From Endozoicomonas sp. 8E (lineage in GTDB: Bacteria > Pseudomonadota > Gammaproteobacteria > Pseudomonadales > Endozoicomonadaceae): a stretch of DNA of 64,000 bases. Location: NCBI RefSeq assembly GCF_032883915.1, contig NZ_CP120717.1:1370501-1434500 (forward strand). The letters are read 5' to 3'. The translations under genes were made by a program, and so were the position numbers. The notes beneath the pieces were generated by a model. The model ran no database searches, had not been told where the DNA came from, and saw nothing but the letters and a program-made list of their open reading frames with translations. Numbering within the stretch: position 1 is the first letter of the stretch; each line of letters opens with the position of its first letter. This document shows, in pieces, positions 36,640-46,404 of the stretch.

Positions 36640-36667
36640 CGCCTTCCATGTGCGCCCATTCGGTGAA

Positions 36668-37369
36668 CTAGCTGTTTTTTTCCGCACTTACCCATCCATA
36701 GACTTTACCAGCCAGTAAAGCGCCGACAATGGGTGCTACCCAGAACAACCATAACTGGGCTGTTGCCCAATCACCGACAAATACCGCGACACCGGTGCTT
36801 CTGGCCGGGTTAACCGAAGTGTTACTGACCGGAATAGTTATCAGATGAATCAGGGTTAGACACAAGCCGATAGCGATGGGTGCAAAACCTGCAGGCGCGC
36901 GCTTGTCGGTTGCTCCTAAAATGACCATAAGAAACATAAAGCTCATCACTACTTCAGAAATTAGCACCGACATCATTGAATAGCCGCCGGGAGAGTGAGC
37001 ACCATAGCCGTTGGAGGCAAAACCGCCTGATACATCAAAACCGGGCGCGCCTGAGGCAATAGAATACAATATTGCGGCACCGGCGATACCACCAGTCACT
37101 TGTGCGACAATGTACGGAATCAGTTCATTAAAAGGGAATCTGCCACCAAACCATAAACCAAAAGATACTGCCGGGTTTAAATGGCATCCGGATACATGGC
37201 CAATAGCATATGCCATGGTCAATACGGTTAAACCAAACGCTATAGAGACACCGACAAAACCGATACCCAGTTCGGGAAAGCCAGCAGCCAATACTGCGCT
37301 ACCACAACCACCCAATACCAGCCAGAACGTACCGAAAAATTCAGCCGCCAATTTGTTTGTTAAACTCAT
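36668..37369 (-). CDS. aqpZ: Aquaporin Z
   Basis: Water channel of the inner membrane. 233 residues, six membrane segments, two half-helices with the NPA motifs '[12 protein letters not shown]' and '[15 protein letters not shown]'. The N-terminus '[29 protein letters not shown]' is typical of AqpZ. The arginine after the second NPA is present, consistent with a water-selective filter. It is a single gene, oriented against putP and flanked by two copies of the putP 3' end, which suggests it was placed here by duplication or insertion. Confidence 0.96.
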   Translation of the reverse strand: MSLTNKLAAEFFGTFWLVLGGCGSAVLAAGFPELGIGFVGVSIAFGLTVLTMAYAIGHVSGCHLNPAVSFGLWFGGRFPFNELIPYIVAQVTGGIAGAAILYSIASGAPGFDVSGGFASNGYGAHSPGGYSMMSVLISEVVMSFMFLMVILGATDKRAPAGFAPIAIGLCLTLIHLITIPVSNTSVNPARSTGVAVFVGDWATAQLWLFWVAPIVGALLAGKVYGWVSAEKNS

Positions 37370-37717
37370 ATTGTCTTCCTGATTAAAGTTAACAGCACAC
37401 GAGTTGGAACTACATCAGATTGGAATTGCATAAAAAGCGACGTTTATCTAACTTGTCTTTGCCCCGTTTAATTTAGCTAGAAAAAGCCACTCTGTCCTCC
37501 AGGTGGTTAAGATAATGGCCGTTACTTTGCATTTTTTTAATCTTTTTAGTGTGTTTTTTTGAATACTTGGTCAAACACTTTTCATTCTTAAAAAATGAAA
37601 ACCTTTATATGAAAAACTACGTGTATGAAGGCTTTTCGGTTGGTTTTGTTAATTTGATGTTAATTGTTTGGGGGGCGATATTACGAAACTTTGTAATTTT
37701 TTGTGGCAAAGAGGTTA

Positions 37718-37800
37718 CGTTGTTGTCAGTCTGGTGTGTTGCAAGCCTGAAGCCGGGATTGTTAATAAGTTTGATGGAGTAGAAAAAACTCTGGCCTGAT
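37718..37800 (+). pseudogene. Decayed duplicate of the putP C-terminus
   Basis: Read in the putP frame this gives VVVSLVCCKPEAGIVNKFDG and then VEKTLA-stop, against IVVASLMSCEPQADIVDEFD and then GVEKALA-stop in putP. The match continues past the stop for about 35 bp (TGAGTGATnCAGTGGCTGCGG). No upstream part of putP is recognisable. Confidence 0.75.
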
Positions 37801-37813
37801 GTTTATGAGTGAT

Positions 37814-37846
37814 CCAGTGGCTGCGGTTTAATGACAGCCACAGTGG
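37814..37846. terminator. Hairpin downstream of pilB, in the duplicated putP tail
   Basis: CCAGTGGCTG (37814-37823) and CAGCCACAGTGG (37835-37846) can pair with a small bulge, just past the pilB stop (37867). Second copy of the hairpin at 36607-36639. Confidence 0.4.
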
Positions 37847-37866
37847 ACAAAAAGTTGGGGAATCTC

Positions 37867-39570
37867 TTACTCAAGGGTTACCCGGTTAGCTTCTTCAAGA
37901 CTGGTCACACCCTGCAAAACCTTTAACAGTCCAGACTGGCGAAGGTTATTAAACCCTTCTCTCTGTGCAATTTCGGCAATCTGGAGGGAGTTGCCTTCTT
38001 CCATAATGATCTGCTGTAGAGCCGGTGTAATCTTTACGACTTCATAGATACCCACACGGCCTTTGTAGCCTTTGCTGCATTGATCACATCCCTTGGGGCC
38101 ATAAATTTTGGCATCCTTGATCTGCTCTTCGGTAAAACCTTCTTCCAGTAGTGTTTCTTTTGGGATGTCTTTTAGTTCCTTGCAGTGGTTGCATAGGCGT
38201 CTGGCCAGACGCTGGGCAATGATCAGGCTGACAGAGGTGGCAATGTTGAAAGAAGGAACCCCCATGTTTTGCAGACGGGTCAGCGTTTCCGGAGCGCTGT
38301 TGGTGTGCAGCGTGGACATGACCATGTGACCTGTCTGGGCTGCTTTGATAGCGATGTTGGCCGTTTCAAGATCTCGAATCTCCCCTACCATAATGATGTC
38401 AGGATCCTGGCGAAGGAAGGCTCTCAGAGCCTGGGAGAAATCCATTCCCTGCTTCGGATTAACGTTGACCTGGTTGATACCTTCCAGGTTGATTTCTACA
38501 GGGTCCTCGGCTGTGGAAATGTTTCTTTCCGGAGTATTCAGAATATTCAGCCCCGTGTAGAGAGAGACGGTCTTACCGGAACCGGTGGGTCCCGTGACCA
38601 GAATCATACCCTGGGGTTGGTGCAGGGCTTCCATGTACATTTCTTTCTGGGTTTGTTCATAGCCCAGGGCATCAATGCCCATTTTGGCACTGGAAGGGTC
38701 GAGAATCCGCAGTACGATTTTTTCACCCCAAAGGGTAGGCAGGGTATTGACCCGGAAGTCGATGGATTTGCTTTTGGACAGGCGCATTTTAATACGACCA
38801 TCCTGGGGCTTACGTCGTTCTGAAATGTCCATGGCGGACATTATCTTCAGACGGGATGCAATTCTGGGTGCCAGGGCAGAAGGTGGTTTGGCGGCTTCAT
38901 GAAGAACGCCGTCGGTGCGAAAGCGAACCCGATAGGTTTTTTCATAGGGCTCAAAGTGAAGATCCGAAGCGCCTGTTTTGATGGCGCTGAGTAGCATTTT
39001 ATTCACGAATTTTACGACAGGGGCATCGTCATCTTCTCCTGCCACTTCCTCATCGTTATCTTCGACAGCACCGACTTCCAACTCTTCAAGATTACCAAAT
39101 TCTTCGTCATCGAAATCCGACAGGGCATTAACACCAGTATCCAGCAGTTGATCAATGAATTTGTCCAGCTTGTCTTCTTCAACCAGTACCGAATCCACCA
39201 TAAGGCCGCTGCTGAATCGGATTTCATCAATAGCTGTGTGATCACTGGGATCAATAACCCCGACAAACAGTCTGGTACCCCGCTTTATTAATGGGATCAG
39301 TTTGTGTTTGCGGATCAGCTTTTCCTTAATCAGGTCTTTCGGGGCGTTTTCAGGGTCAAAGGCATTAAGATCCATAACAGGCATGCCAAATTCTTCTGCG
39401 GTAGCCAGGGATATGTCTTTGGCGCTGACCAGATTTTCCTGAATAAGGTAGCTGGAAAAGGGCTGCTTTGCTTTTTCTGCCTGTGAAAGTGCAGAGCGGA
39501 GTGTCTTTTCATCGATCAGCTGGTCGACAACCAGTCGAGCAGCCAGTCCTGTCAAAGGTTTATCGACCAT
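37867..39570 (-). CDS. pilB: Type IV pilus assembly ATPase PilB
   Basis: Cytoplasmic hexameric ATPase that powers pilus extension. 567 residues, the usual PilB length. An N-terminal MshE/N domain ('LAARLVVDQLIDEKTLRSAL') is followed by a highly acidic linker (about 150-180). The ATPase core has Walker A GPTGSGKT, the Asp box, Walker B 'DPDIIMVGEIRDLETA', the His box 'TGHMVMSTLHTNSAPE' and the zinc-binding tetracysteine CNHC ... CDQC. It stands alone: pilC and pilD are not next to it, unlike the pilBCD arrangement in Pseudomonas, so its partners must be elsewhere. A GspE or MshE paralogue is possible, but length and motifs favour PilB. Confidence 0.9.
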   Translation of the reverse strand: MVDKPLTGLAARLVVDQLIDEKTLRSALSQAEKAKQPFSSYLIQENLVSAKDISLATAEEFGMPVMDLNAFDPENAPKDLIKEKLIRKHKLIPLIKRGTRLFVGVIDPSDHTAIDEIRFSSGLMVDSVLVEEDKLDKFIDQLLDTGVNALSDFDDEEFGNLEELEVGAVEDNDEEVAGEDDDAPVVKFVNKMLLSAIKTGASDLHFEPYEKTYRVRFRTDGVLHEAAKPPSALAPRIASRLKIMSAMDISERRKPQDGRIKMRLSKSKSIDFRVNTLPTLWGEKIVLRILDPSSAKMGIDALGYEQTQKEMYMEALHQPQGMILVTGPTGSGKTVSLYTGLNILNTPERNISTAEDPVEINLEGINQVNVNPKQGMDFSQALRAFLRQDPDIIMVGEIRDLETANIAIKAAQTGHMVMSTLHTNSAPETLTRLQNMGVPSFNIATSVSLIIAQRLARRLCNHCKELKDIPKETLLEEGFTEEQIKDAKIYGPKGCDQCSKGYKGRVGIYEVVKITPALQQIIMEEGNSLQIAEIAQREGFNNLRQSGLLKVLQGVTSLEEANRVTLE

Positions 39571-39747
39571 GCCTTGTCTATCCGTTTATTGTTCTTGAGT
39601 CTGTTCTCTGATTTCTACTATATCAGTACTGAGACGAGAGCATAAACAGGATATTTCATAAATTGTTGAAGAAGGTGTGGCGTTCTCAGAGAAGCCGGTA
39701 TGGTAGAAGGAGGCTGAATTTTATAATGTCGGGAGTCTGAAAATGAA

Positions 39748-39778
39748 CAAAGCCATCACCCGAGGGATAATGGCTTTG
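39748..39778 (-). terminator. Hairpin downstream of the phytase-like gene
   Basis: CAAAGCCAT (39748-39756) and ATGGCTTTG (39770-39778), a perfect 9-bp stem about 40 nt after the stop on the minus strand. No strong T-run. Confidence 0.45.
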
Positions 39779-39818
39779 CCGCACCCATGCAGGTCTTCTA
39801 CATGCCATAAGTTGGACT

Positions 39819-41432
39819 TTACTTACTGGCTGGCAAGGTAAAATGCAAGAGACGAGTCGCGGTGCTCGATTTTTTGTTTTCGCCGTCATCGTAACTGACC
39901 AGCATAAATGTTTTGACCCCCCTTACCGTTTCAGGACCCAGCGCAATCGCCTCAAAAGAGGTCTCGTGAATATCAAAGTCTATTTTATCTTCCAACATTT
40001 TCAAGGAGTCCAAGTGAAGGCTGTCAAAGAGAAGAGTCTTCGACATAAAGTATTCTGGTGCTTTCGTAAATGCCTTGTTCAGCTCGTCTTCAGCAAACAT
40101 TTCAGTGCCTTTGAAATTCTTGCCACTGCCCAGATCGACCAGATAAACCCGGGTAATAAAACTGGATTGAGAACTTCGATAAGGGAGCTCTGTTTTCTCA
40201 AGGAACAGAGCCTGTTTCTTGTTGAGAACCGCAATATCGCTGACGGTACGAATCGGGCCGCTGCTCCCCAGCTGTTTTATTGTAGAAGGGCTTAAAACCA
40301 GGAGAGAAAAGTTATAGAGCTTCTCTGACAGAATTGTTACTTCACCTCTGGCAGGAAGCTGATGGCTGTTCAGGTATTGTCCAGGCAGCGGTTGGCCATT
40401 GTTAGACAGTTGTTCTGTAGTAAAGGTCACCACCCTGACAGGTGGGACATGTTCATTGATATTCCATTGTTTGGCGTCCTGAACCAGAGCGCCAGCGGTT
40501 GCAGCAACGTAATGATTGCTATTGCGAACACGGTCAAGACTTTTCACACCGAATCCCTGTTGAATACCCTTCAATCCTATATGGAAAGGAATCCAGTTGT
40601 TGTTTTCAAAATGTTTAGGCAGCTTGAATTCGCTATCTACCTGACCCGGTCTACGATCATTATTTGTGAGCAGGAATTTTGATGACAGTCCGATATCAAC
40701 CCGGTGAACACCTTTGGAGAGTTGCAGGGGAATTTCCCTGAAGGTATGCAGAAAGGCTGCCGGAATCAGGTCAAGCACTGGTACAGGGAAGAATTCATGG
40801 GCATCGTACCAGGCTTTCAGAAAACCGTTGTTCCGGGTGGCCAGACTGGTTTCGTCACGATTGGCGTGCCTGTATCCGAAGCCTGCATAGGCGGGAATGT
40901 CGATTGCTCTGTAGTCAATAATGCCGGTTAAGCCTCTATTACTCTGACTGGAGGAAATCATCAGCTCCCCGTCTTTGGTCAGAGTGATGGCGCTGGGGGC
41001 AATATGACCATCGTTCAGCCAGATAGGGTGGGTTTTGGCATTCTTGCCCTCAGTAATCTGGTATTCGAACACTTCACTGGGTAAAGGCCCGTTGTTACCA
41101 GGGCTCTGACGATCCAAAACAACCCTGCTCAGATCCACCTCGTAATAGTGGGGTTTGGAAAATACCCCCCAGCCATACCTGCCAGTGAAGCCTGCCCCGG
41201 CATCTCCAGAAAGCAGGTAGAGTGTCCCTGTTGAACCATTTCCGACATGAGCGAAGTGAGCACCGGTTATATGAGTAACCCCTCTATGGTCGTCTGAGTG
41301 CAACAGGTGACTTCCCAAATACTTGACGCTTTTATGAGGGGCTAATTTCCCTGGGGATTCTGCTGACCATCCGGGAGTCGAAAGAGTCAAGCAAAGCGTT
41401 AAGCCAACCAGGGCACTTCTTCTTTTCATCAT
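39819..41432 (-). CDS. Secreted phytase-like / esterase-like beta-propeller protein
   Basis: I begin at the ATG at 41432 (MMKRRSALVGLTLCLTLSTP), which gives a clear signal peptide and has AGGTG about 9 nt upstream; an open frame extends to 41579 but adds 49 unlikely residues. About 537 residues. The pattern of 'APSAITLTKDGELMISSSQS' and, near the C-terminus, 'SFEAIALGPETVRGVKTFML' followed by 'VSYDD' resembles the esterase-like activity of phytase family (PF13449), a periplasmic or secreted beta-propeller whose substrate is mostly unknown. No lipobox. Single gene with its own hairpin terminator. Family assignment is moderate; enzymatic activity is not shown by the sequence. Confidence 0.65.
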   Translation of the reverse strand: MMKRRSALVGLTLCLTLSTPGWSAESPGKLAPHKSVKYLGSHLLHSDDHRGVTHITGAHFAHVGNGSTGTLYLLSGDAGAGFTGRYGWGVFSKPHYYEVDLSRVVLDRQSPGNNGPLPSEVFEYQITEGKNAKTHPIWLNDGHIAPSAITLTKDGELMISSSQSNRGLTGIIDYRAIDIPAYAGFGYRHANRDETSLATRNNGFLKAWYDAHEFFPVPVLDLIPAAFLHTFREIPLQLSKGVHRVDIGLSSKFLLTNNDRRPGQVDSEFKLPKHFENNNWIPFHIGLKGIQQGFGVKSLDRVRNSNHYVAATAGALVQDAKQWNINEHVPPVRVVTFTTEQLSNNGQPLPGQYLNSHQLPARGEVTILSEKLYNFSLLVLSPSTIKQLGSSGPIRTVSDIAVLNKKQALFLEKTELPYRSSQSSFITRVYLVDLGSGKNFKGTEMFAEDELNKAFTKAPEYFMSKTLLFDSLHLDSLKMLEDKIDFDIHETSFEAIALGPETVRGVKTFMLVSYDDGENKKSSTATRLLHFTLPASK

Positions 41433-41633
41433 TGATAAAAACACCTGAAATGAAACAACCCCATAAAGATAGCCATAATTTTTCATTGCAGGTGTATTTT
41501 TGACTGAAGTCGCTTTTAAAGTACCAGAGACGAGAGGGATGAGTTTAAAAGTCTTCTTCTCAGTGCTTGCCAGAGTCAATTTCCGGGAGTCCGTTTAACA
41601 CGATTTTTTTGCTCTATGATCGGGCTTTCAAAT

Positions 41634-42527
41634 TTATACCCTTACACTTTCTCCGGTTCTTCTGGCCTGTCGCTTTAACAGCTGCCAGCGACTCACTATC
41701 AGGGAAAGAAGAATTAATGTGCAACCAGTCAGAGCCTTTTTATCCATGGACTCTCCAAGCCAGTGCAGGCTCATTATGGCAGTCCAGACAGGCTCAAGGG
41801 TCATAATCAGAGCAGCGTTGCCTGCTGTGGAGTTTTTGATGCCCCAGGTTTGTAGCGTATAACGAAAGCCTGTAGCCAGAAAAATCGAAGCCAGCAGCCA
41901 GCCCCAGGCTGATGAGTTGACAGTCGCAGGCCAGGATTCGGTGAAAAAGGAAACCAGTGCCGCCAGTCCTCCTACTACGGCCATCTGGATAGTTGTAAAA
42001 GGAAGAGAGGGGATATTCTGGCCGAAATAGTTGGTCAGATTGATATGGAGGGCAAACCCGAAAGCGGAAACCAGAAACAGAAGCTGTGCCGATTCAAACT
42101 GCCAGCTGCCATCCAGTGCCAGCAGAGCCATGCCTGCAAGAGACAGGGGCAGGGCTAATAGTGTTTCCCGTTTTAAATGGCTGCTGAAAAACAGCCAGGC
42201 AATAATCGGAGCAATAATGCTCAGCATACTGGTAATGAATGCGCCCTCGCTGACCTGGCCGGCACGGTTGATCGCCAGAATCCAGATCATCATGGTGATG
42301 CCCTGAACCAATCCCACGGAAACAGCACAGCGCCACTGCTTCAGGTTCAGTCTGAAGAGTGAATACCAGCAAAAGATCACCAATAACAGAAAAGAGCCCA
42401 GAAATCGCAGTGCCAGAAAAGCGATGGGAGGTAGACCTTCAAGTGCCAGTTTGGTGAAAATCCAGCCACTGGCTGCCAGTAAAGTCACTAGCAGCATTAC
42501 AGCATCGGCCTGGAGTGAGCGAGACAT
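41634..42527 (-). CDS. EamA/DMT-family permease
   Basis: Inner-membrane transporter of the drug/metabolite superfamily, 297 residues with ten hydrophobic segments in two EamA halves (about 10-135 and 150-285). Typical features are 'GWIFTKLALEGLPPIAFLAL' with 'RFLGSF' in the first half and 'LIMTLEPVWTAIMSLHWLGE' in the second, the E-P signature of the family. The substrate cannot be told from sequence; amino-acid or metabolite export is common. Lies alone between the phytase-like gene and the TonB-like gene, all on the minus strand, with gaps too large for tight coupling. Confidence 0.88.
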   Translation of the reverse strand: MSRSLQADAVMLLVTLLAASGWIFTKLALEGLPPIAFLALRFLGSFLLLVIFCWYSLFRLNLKQWRCAVSVGLVQGITMMIWILAINRAGQVSEGAFITSMLSIIAPIIAWLFFSSHLKRETLLALPLSLAGMALLALDGSWQFESAQLLFLVSAFGFALHINLTNYFGQNIPSLPFTTIQMAVVGGLAALVSFFTESWPATVNSSAWGWLLASIFLATGFRYTLQTWGIKNSTAGNAALIMTLEPVWTAIMSLHWLGESMDKKALTGCTLILLSLIVSRWQLLKRQARRTGESVRV

Positions 42528-42756
42528 ATTGCAGAGGAGTCCTGAGTTGAAAAAGTCCGATTGTATGGCGGGTATATATGTTTTGTAATACGGAGTTATC
42601 AGGTTGTTTAATTCTCGTCAGGGTTGATTTAATCTTCAAATACTGCCCTCCTTTTTTTTCTTTCGAACCCCTGATACAACCTATGTTCTGGCATAAACGC
42701 GGCAATGGTCATGCTGCTTATCAATGGTTGAGGAATAAACTTCAGGAGCTGATCGG

Positions 42757-43503
42757 TCAGAGCAGTTGATAATTAATAGAGATAATCACCGTAACAGGTT
42801 TCCTGCGAGGAGGGGGGAGGGGCAGTGAGCGTTCAATGGCTTTCATACTACTGGCTTTGAATGCCTTTTTGCCGGCCAGCATAGTGGCTTTTCCCAGTGT
42901 TCCGTCAGAGTTGATTTCAATTTTGATTTTTACTTCTCCTTCCAGTCGCCTTCTTTTAGCCTGGAAGGGATACAATTTGTAGCGATTGATCCGGTATTGA
43001 AGTTGAGCCACCCATTTCTGAAATTCATCAGGCTCCAAATGCCCGGCTTTTGAATTGATGAGTTCTTCAACTGGCTCTCCTGCAGTTTGCTGGTTGAGAT
43101 TAGATGCAGGAGGCTCAACCGGTTTTGCGTCCCTGTGTTTGTTTTCTTCCTGGTTGGCCGGCTCTTGCTGAATCTTTTTCTTTTCCGCCCTGGTCGTTAT
43201 GACTTTCTTGTTTTCTGCTTTTTCAGCCTGCTCTGTTTTTTCAGTGGTTTGAGTGCGCTCAGTGTTTTCAAACTGAGAATCTGGTTTTGTCAATTCCGAG
43301 CCGATCGTAGCTTCTGAAGCGGTCAGGTTTTTTTCAATAGCAGGCGTTATGGCGGGTTGATGAGATACCAGTTTGATTTGAATGCCCGGTGTTTTCGGAG
43401 CAGTCATCCAGCTACTTTCGGTATAGCCCAAAAGCAGGGTGTGAAAGACTACTGACAACGTCAGGGGGATGAACAGATGCCTGATGGTAGATTCCTGTTC
43501 CAT
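42757..43503 (-). CDS. TonB-family energy transducer
   Basis: Transmits proton-motive force to outer-membrane receptors. I take the ATG at 43503 (MEQESTIRHLFIPLTLSVVF), so about 248 residues; an upstream in-frame start at 43524 would add seven residues. Architecture: one N-terminal membrane anchor, a long charged K/E/Q-rich periplasmic spacer (about 45-150) instead of the usual P-rich one, and a C-terminal TonB domain with 'YPFQAKRRRLEGEVKIKIEI', 'NSDGTLGKATML' and 'SSMKAIERSLPLPPP'. No exbB or exbD beside it. Could be a TonB paralogue for a specific receptor. Confidence 0.85.
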   Translation of the reverse strand: MEQESTIRHLFIPLTLSVVFHTLLLGYTESSWMTAPKTPGIQIKLVSHQPAITPAIEKNLTASEATIGSELTKPDSQFENTERTQTTEKTEQAEKAENKKVITTRAEKKKIQQEPANQEENKHRDAKPVEPPASNLNQQTAGEPVEELINSKAGHLEPDEFQKWVAQLQYRINRYKLYPFQAKRRRLEGEVKIKIEINSDGTLGKATMLAGKKAFKASSMKAIERSLPLPPPRRKPVTVIISINYQLL

Positions 43504-43608
43504 GATTGGCAACCCACAGAGCATAGCAGTTTAAACAGGAATTAAAGAAGCAGGTCTTAAAAGGAAACCCCGACATGGTCAGGGCTTCTTAAGAATATCA
43601 AGAAAGCT

Positions 43609-44778
43609 TTATTGGGCTATCAAAATCCCGAGGCCCGGTATGACAAAGAAGGCCAGCAAAAGATACAGGAATGCATAAGCGCGGTTTTTTATAGCCAGAT
43701 CAGACAATTTTTCTGCAGCATAGAGAGGAATCTCACGTAGCCACTTGAGGCCATAGATAAGGGCTACGGCAAACACGTTGAAGAACAGGTGTACCAAGGC
43801 AATGGTCATTGCGTGCACTGCGTCTGCACCGACGATGGCCGTTGCCGAAAGCAGCGCTGTGATGGTTGTACCTATGTTGGCACCCAGAGTGACAGGGTAC
43901 ATCTGACGAACGGTGAAGACGCCACTGCCTACCAGAGGAACCATAAGACTGGTGGTGGTAGAAGAGGATTGCACCATTACGGTCATAACAGTACCGGAGG
44001 CAATACCGGAAACCGGACCACGACCAATAGACTTGTGCAGAACGTCCCTGGCACGACCCACCATAACTTTTTTCAGCAGCTTGCCCAGTCTTACGACCGA
44101 GCTGAAGATAAGGAAGATACCAAAGGCGATCATGGTCAGGCCAGCCAGTGTGCTGTCGGGCAGGAGGCCTGCAAAATCCTTGACAATATTCACGGCCGGC
44201 TTGGTCAGGGGCTTGACGAAATTCAGGCTACCCATATCAATAGCAGAGCCACCCACCAACAGTGTGGCTACATGCTGAGAAATATCGCTCAGGAAGCCGG
44301 TCATCAATTCCAGAGGCAACAGAATCAGAACCGCCAGATAGTTAAAGAAGTCGTGAACTGTCGAAGCAGCAAAGGCCCGCTTGAAGGACTTGTCGCAACC
44401 CATGTGACCCAGACTGACCAGAGTATTTGTGATGGTGGTACCAATATTGGCTCCCATTATCATAGGGATCGCCATTTCTACCGGCAGGCCACCAGCCACG
44501 AGGCCAACGATAATAGAGGTCACTGTACTGGAAGACTGAACCAGAGCCGTGGCGAGGGTACCGGCAATCAGTGCCAGCATAGTGTTGTTGGCAAAGCTGA
44601 ACAGCTCTGCAGCGGCTTCTGCGCCGCCCACGGCCATTTTAAAACCGGAGCCCACTACGCTGACGGCAACCAGGAGAGCATAGATCCAGAGGATAACTCT
44701 CAGCCAGATACGGCCATAGTGCCTGCTGGTGTATTTGTAGTCAGCTTTGGTGCTGGCTTGACTTATTGCTTCAGACAT
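43609..44778 (-). CDS. Na+/phosphate cotransporter (NptA/PNaS family)
   Basis: Sodium-dependent phosphate uptake in the inner membrane. I start at the ATG at 44778 (MSEAISQASTKADY), which has AAGGTG 6 nt upstream; a GTG three codons earlier is less likely. About 389 residues with eight or more hydrophobic segments and the two inverted signature repeats 'LATALVQSSSTVTSIIVGLV' and 'VMTVMVQSSSTTTSLMVPLV', each with QSSS, plus two 'GANIGTTIT' motifs. It lacks the C-terminal PhoU-like domain of longer homologues (about 540 residues), so it is the short NptA-like form. Confidence 0.9.
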   Translation of the reverse strand: MSEAISQASTKADYKYTSRHYGRIWLRVILWIYALLVAVSVVGSGFKMAVGGAEAAAELFSFANNTMLALIAGTLATALVQSSSTVTSIIVGLVAGGLPVEMAIPMIMGANIGTTITNTLVSLGHMGCDKSFKRAFAASTVHDFFNYLAVLILLPLELMTGFLSDISQHVATLLVGGSAIDMGSLNFVKPLTKPAVNIVKDFAGLLPDSTLAGLTMIAFGIFLIFSSVVRLGKLLKKVMVGRARDVLHKSIGRGPVSGIASGTVMTVMVQSSSTTTSLMVPLVGSGVFTVRQMYPVTLGANIGTTITALLSATAIVGADAVHAMTIALVHLFFNVFAVALIYGLKWLREIPLYAAEKLSDLAIKNRAYAFLYLLLAFFVIPGLGILIAQ

Positions 44779-45034
44779 TTTCTGCACCTTGGTGCTGTGT
44801 GAATAAAGATGATGGTGAAAATATAAGTGTTTTGTTTCAGAAATATTACAGTTATGACATTTTTTTGAAATATTTAAAAAAGACGCCTGTCCAGGAGGCT
44901 GGCAGGCTACCAGAGCAGAGACTGAAGAAATACGACAGTACCCGTTTTATGATCAGCCTTTTCCAACCCGGAACCCGAAGGTCCCAAAAGCGTGGGAACC
45001 AGAGTGTTGCGACAACCTGCAGAAAAGCGAGTGG

Positions 45035-46273
45035 TTACCTGAGAAGTTTATCGAACATCTGCACTCTAACCGTTTCTCCTGCCTCAACATTCCCCTGGGA
45101 AGCTGGCAAAATGATGTAACAATTAGCCATGCTCATGGATCGGAGAATCCCCGACCCCTGACTGCCCGATGTTACTACCTCGGCTTCTCCCTTCTCGTTG
45201 GTTGAGAGAATGCCCCTCTGGAATTCCAGGCGACCGGGTTGTTTCTTGAGGGGAGTGAGACACGTTGCTGGCAGTTCAGCAGCAGGAGCGGGTTCTGCTC
45301 CCATCATATGTTGCAATGCGGGCACTGCCAACTGTTGGAAAGTCACCGTAGCGGAAACCGGATTGCCCGGTAGCCCAAAGAAAACACTGTTGGGAAGTTT
45401 GCCAAAGGCAAACGGTTTGCCGGGTTTGATGGCCAGCCTCCAGAAGGAAGTATGGCCTATTTCACTGAGAATATCTTTGACAAAGTCAACGTCACCTACG
45501 GATACTCCACCAGAGGTAACAACCGCATCAGCCTGCTGATCAGCTTCCAGAAAAGCTTTCCGGATCTCGTGACGGTCATCACGGAGTTTTCCAAGGTCAA
45601 TCACTTCTGCACCCAGTCGCTTGAGCATCGCTGATACTGCAAACCTGTTGCTGTCGTATATATTGCCTTGTCCGAGAGTCTCACCGGGCAGCTTCAGTTC
45701 ATCACCCGTGGAAAAGAGCGCTACTTTTATTCTGCGAATGACTGGAACTTCAGGGATTCCCAATGAAGCCAGCAGACCTATATCCTGGGCTTTGATGATG
45801 TGGCCCTTTTCAAAAACCTGACAACCTTGAGGAATATCTTCACCGGCACGGCGAACATTGTTGCCTGACTGGGAGGGTAGCTTGCTGAAAGCAATACCCT
45901 GTCCGGTGATCTCGGCCTGCTCCTGCATGATGACCGTATCGGCACCTTCAGGAATGGAAGCACCTGTCATGATTCTTATACAGTGGCCAGCGGGCATAGA
46001 ACCCTGATAAGGGTGTCCGGCCAGAGATTTTCCGGCCAGTGGCAGTATTGAATCTTGTGCCAGGTCACTGAAACGGACTGCATACCCATCCATGGCTGAA
46101 TTATCATGTGACGGAACGTTAACCGGCGAAATAATCGTCTCAGAGATAACCCTGTCCAGGGAGTCAGCCAGAGCCACTGTTTCTGTTTCAGTGACGACAG
46201 GTGTTTCCGTCATCAGTTTCTCCAGCCCTTCGTGCAGGGGCATGAGCCCCGGGGCAGAACAGCAGTCAGTCAT
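45035..46273 (-). CDS. moeA: Molybdopterin molybdenumtransferase MoeA
   Basis: Inserts molybdate into adenylylated molybdopterin, the last step of molybdenum cofactor synthesis. 412 residues. Motifs: 'PSHDNSAMDGYAVR' with the conserved D-N-S-A-M-D-G-Y-A, 'RIMTGASIPEGADTVIMQE', 'DIGLLASLGI', 'VALFSTGDELKLPGE', 'VVTSGGVSVGDVDFVKDIL' and 'FGLPGNPVSATVTFQQLAVP'. ATG at 46273 with an upstream AGGAGA on the minus strand. Divergent from moaA, 308 bp away, so the two cofactor genes may share a control region. Confidence 0.96.
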   Translation of the reverse strand: MTDCCSAPGLMPLHEGLEKLMTETPVVTETETVALADSLDRVISETIISPVNVPSHDNSAMDGYAVRFSDLAQDSILPLAGKSLAGHPYQGSMPAGHCIRIMTGASIPEGADTVIMQEQAEITGQGIAFSKLPSQSGNNVRRAGEDIPQGCQVFEKGHIIKAQDIGLLASLGIPEVPVIRRIKVALFSTGDELKLPGETLGQGNIYDSNRFAVSAMLKRLGAEVIDLGKLRDDRHEIRKAFLEADQQADAVVTSGGVSVGDVDFVKDILSEIGHTSFWRLAIKPGKPFAFGKLPNSVFFGLPGNPVSATVTFQQLAVPALQHMMGAEPAPAAELPATCLTPLKKQPGRLEFQRGILSTNEKGEAEVVTSGSQGSGILRSMSMANCYIILPASQGNVEAGETVRVQMFDKLLR

Positions 46274-46404
46274 TGAAAGGTCTCCTCGATACAGTCTTTG
46301 AAACTGCTTTTAAAGTAAAAGCTATAAATGAATTCAGCAATCTGTTTCTTGTTATTTGTATCACTCGATATTGTCCTTTCGGGCATGGCTATTTGGTCGG
46401 GTTA

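Larger units (their letters stand above)
37370..37866. other. aqpZ upstream region with putP-tail remnant
   Basis: 497 bp without an intact gene. The aqpZ promoter must be here (AT-rich, 37380-37560). A 77-codon plus-strand frame (37549-37782) is not recognised and runs into the putP remnant in another frame, so I do not call it. Confidence 0.4.

Noticed and set aside
37549-37782. 77-codon frame between aqpZ and pilB
   Set aside because: Unrecognised, and its end overlaps the decayed putP tail in a different frame. Probably chance in AT-rich DNA.
43789-44802. 337-codon plus-strand frame opposite the phosphate symporter
   Set aside because: Shadow, rich in H, Q, N and G without structure. 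The symporter motifs are on the minus strand.
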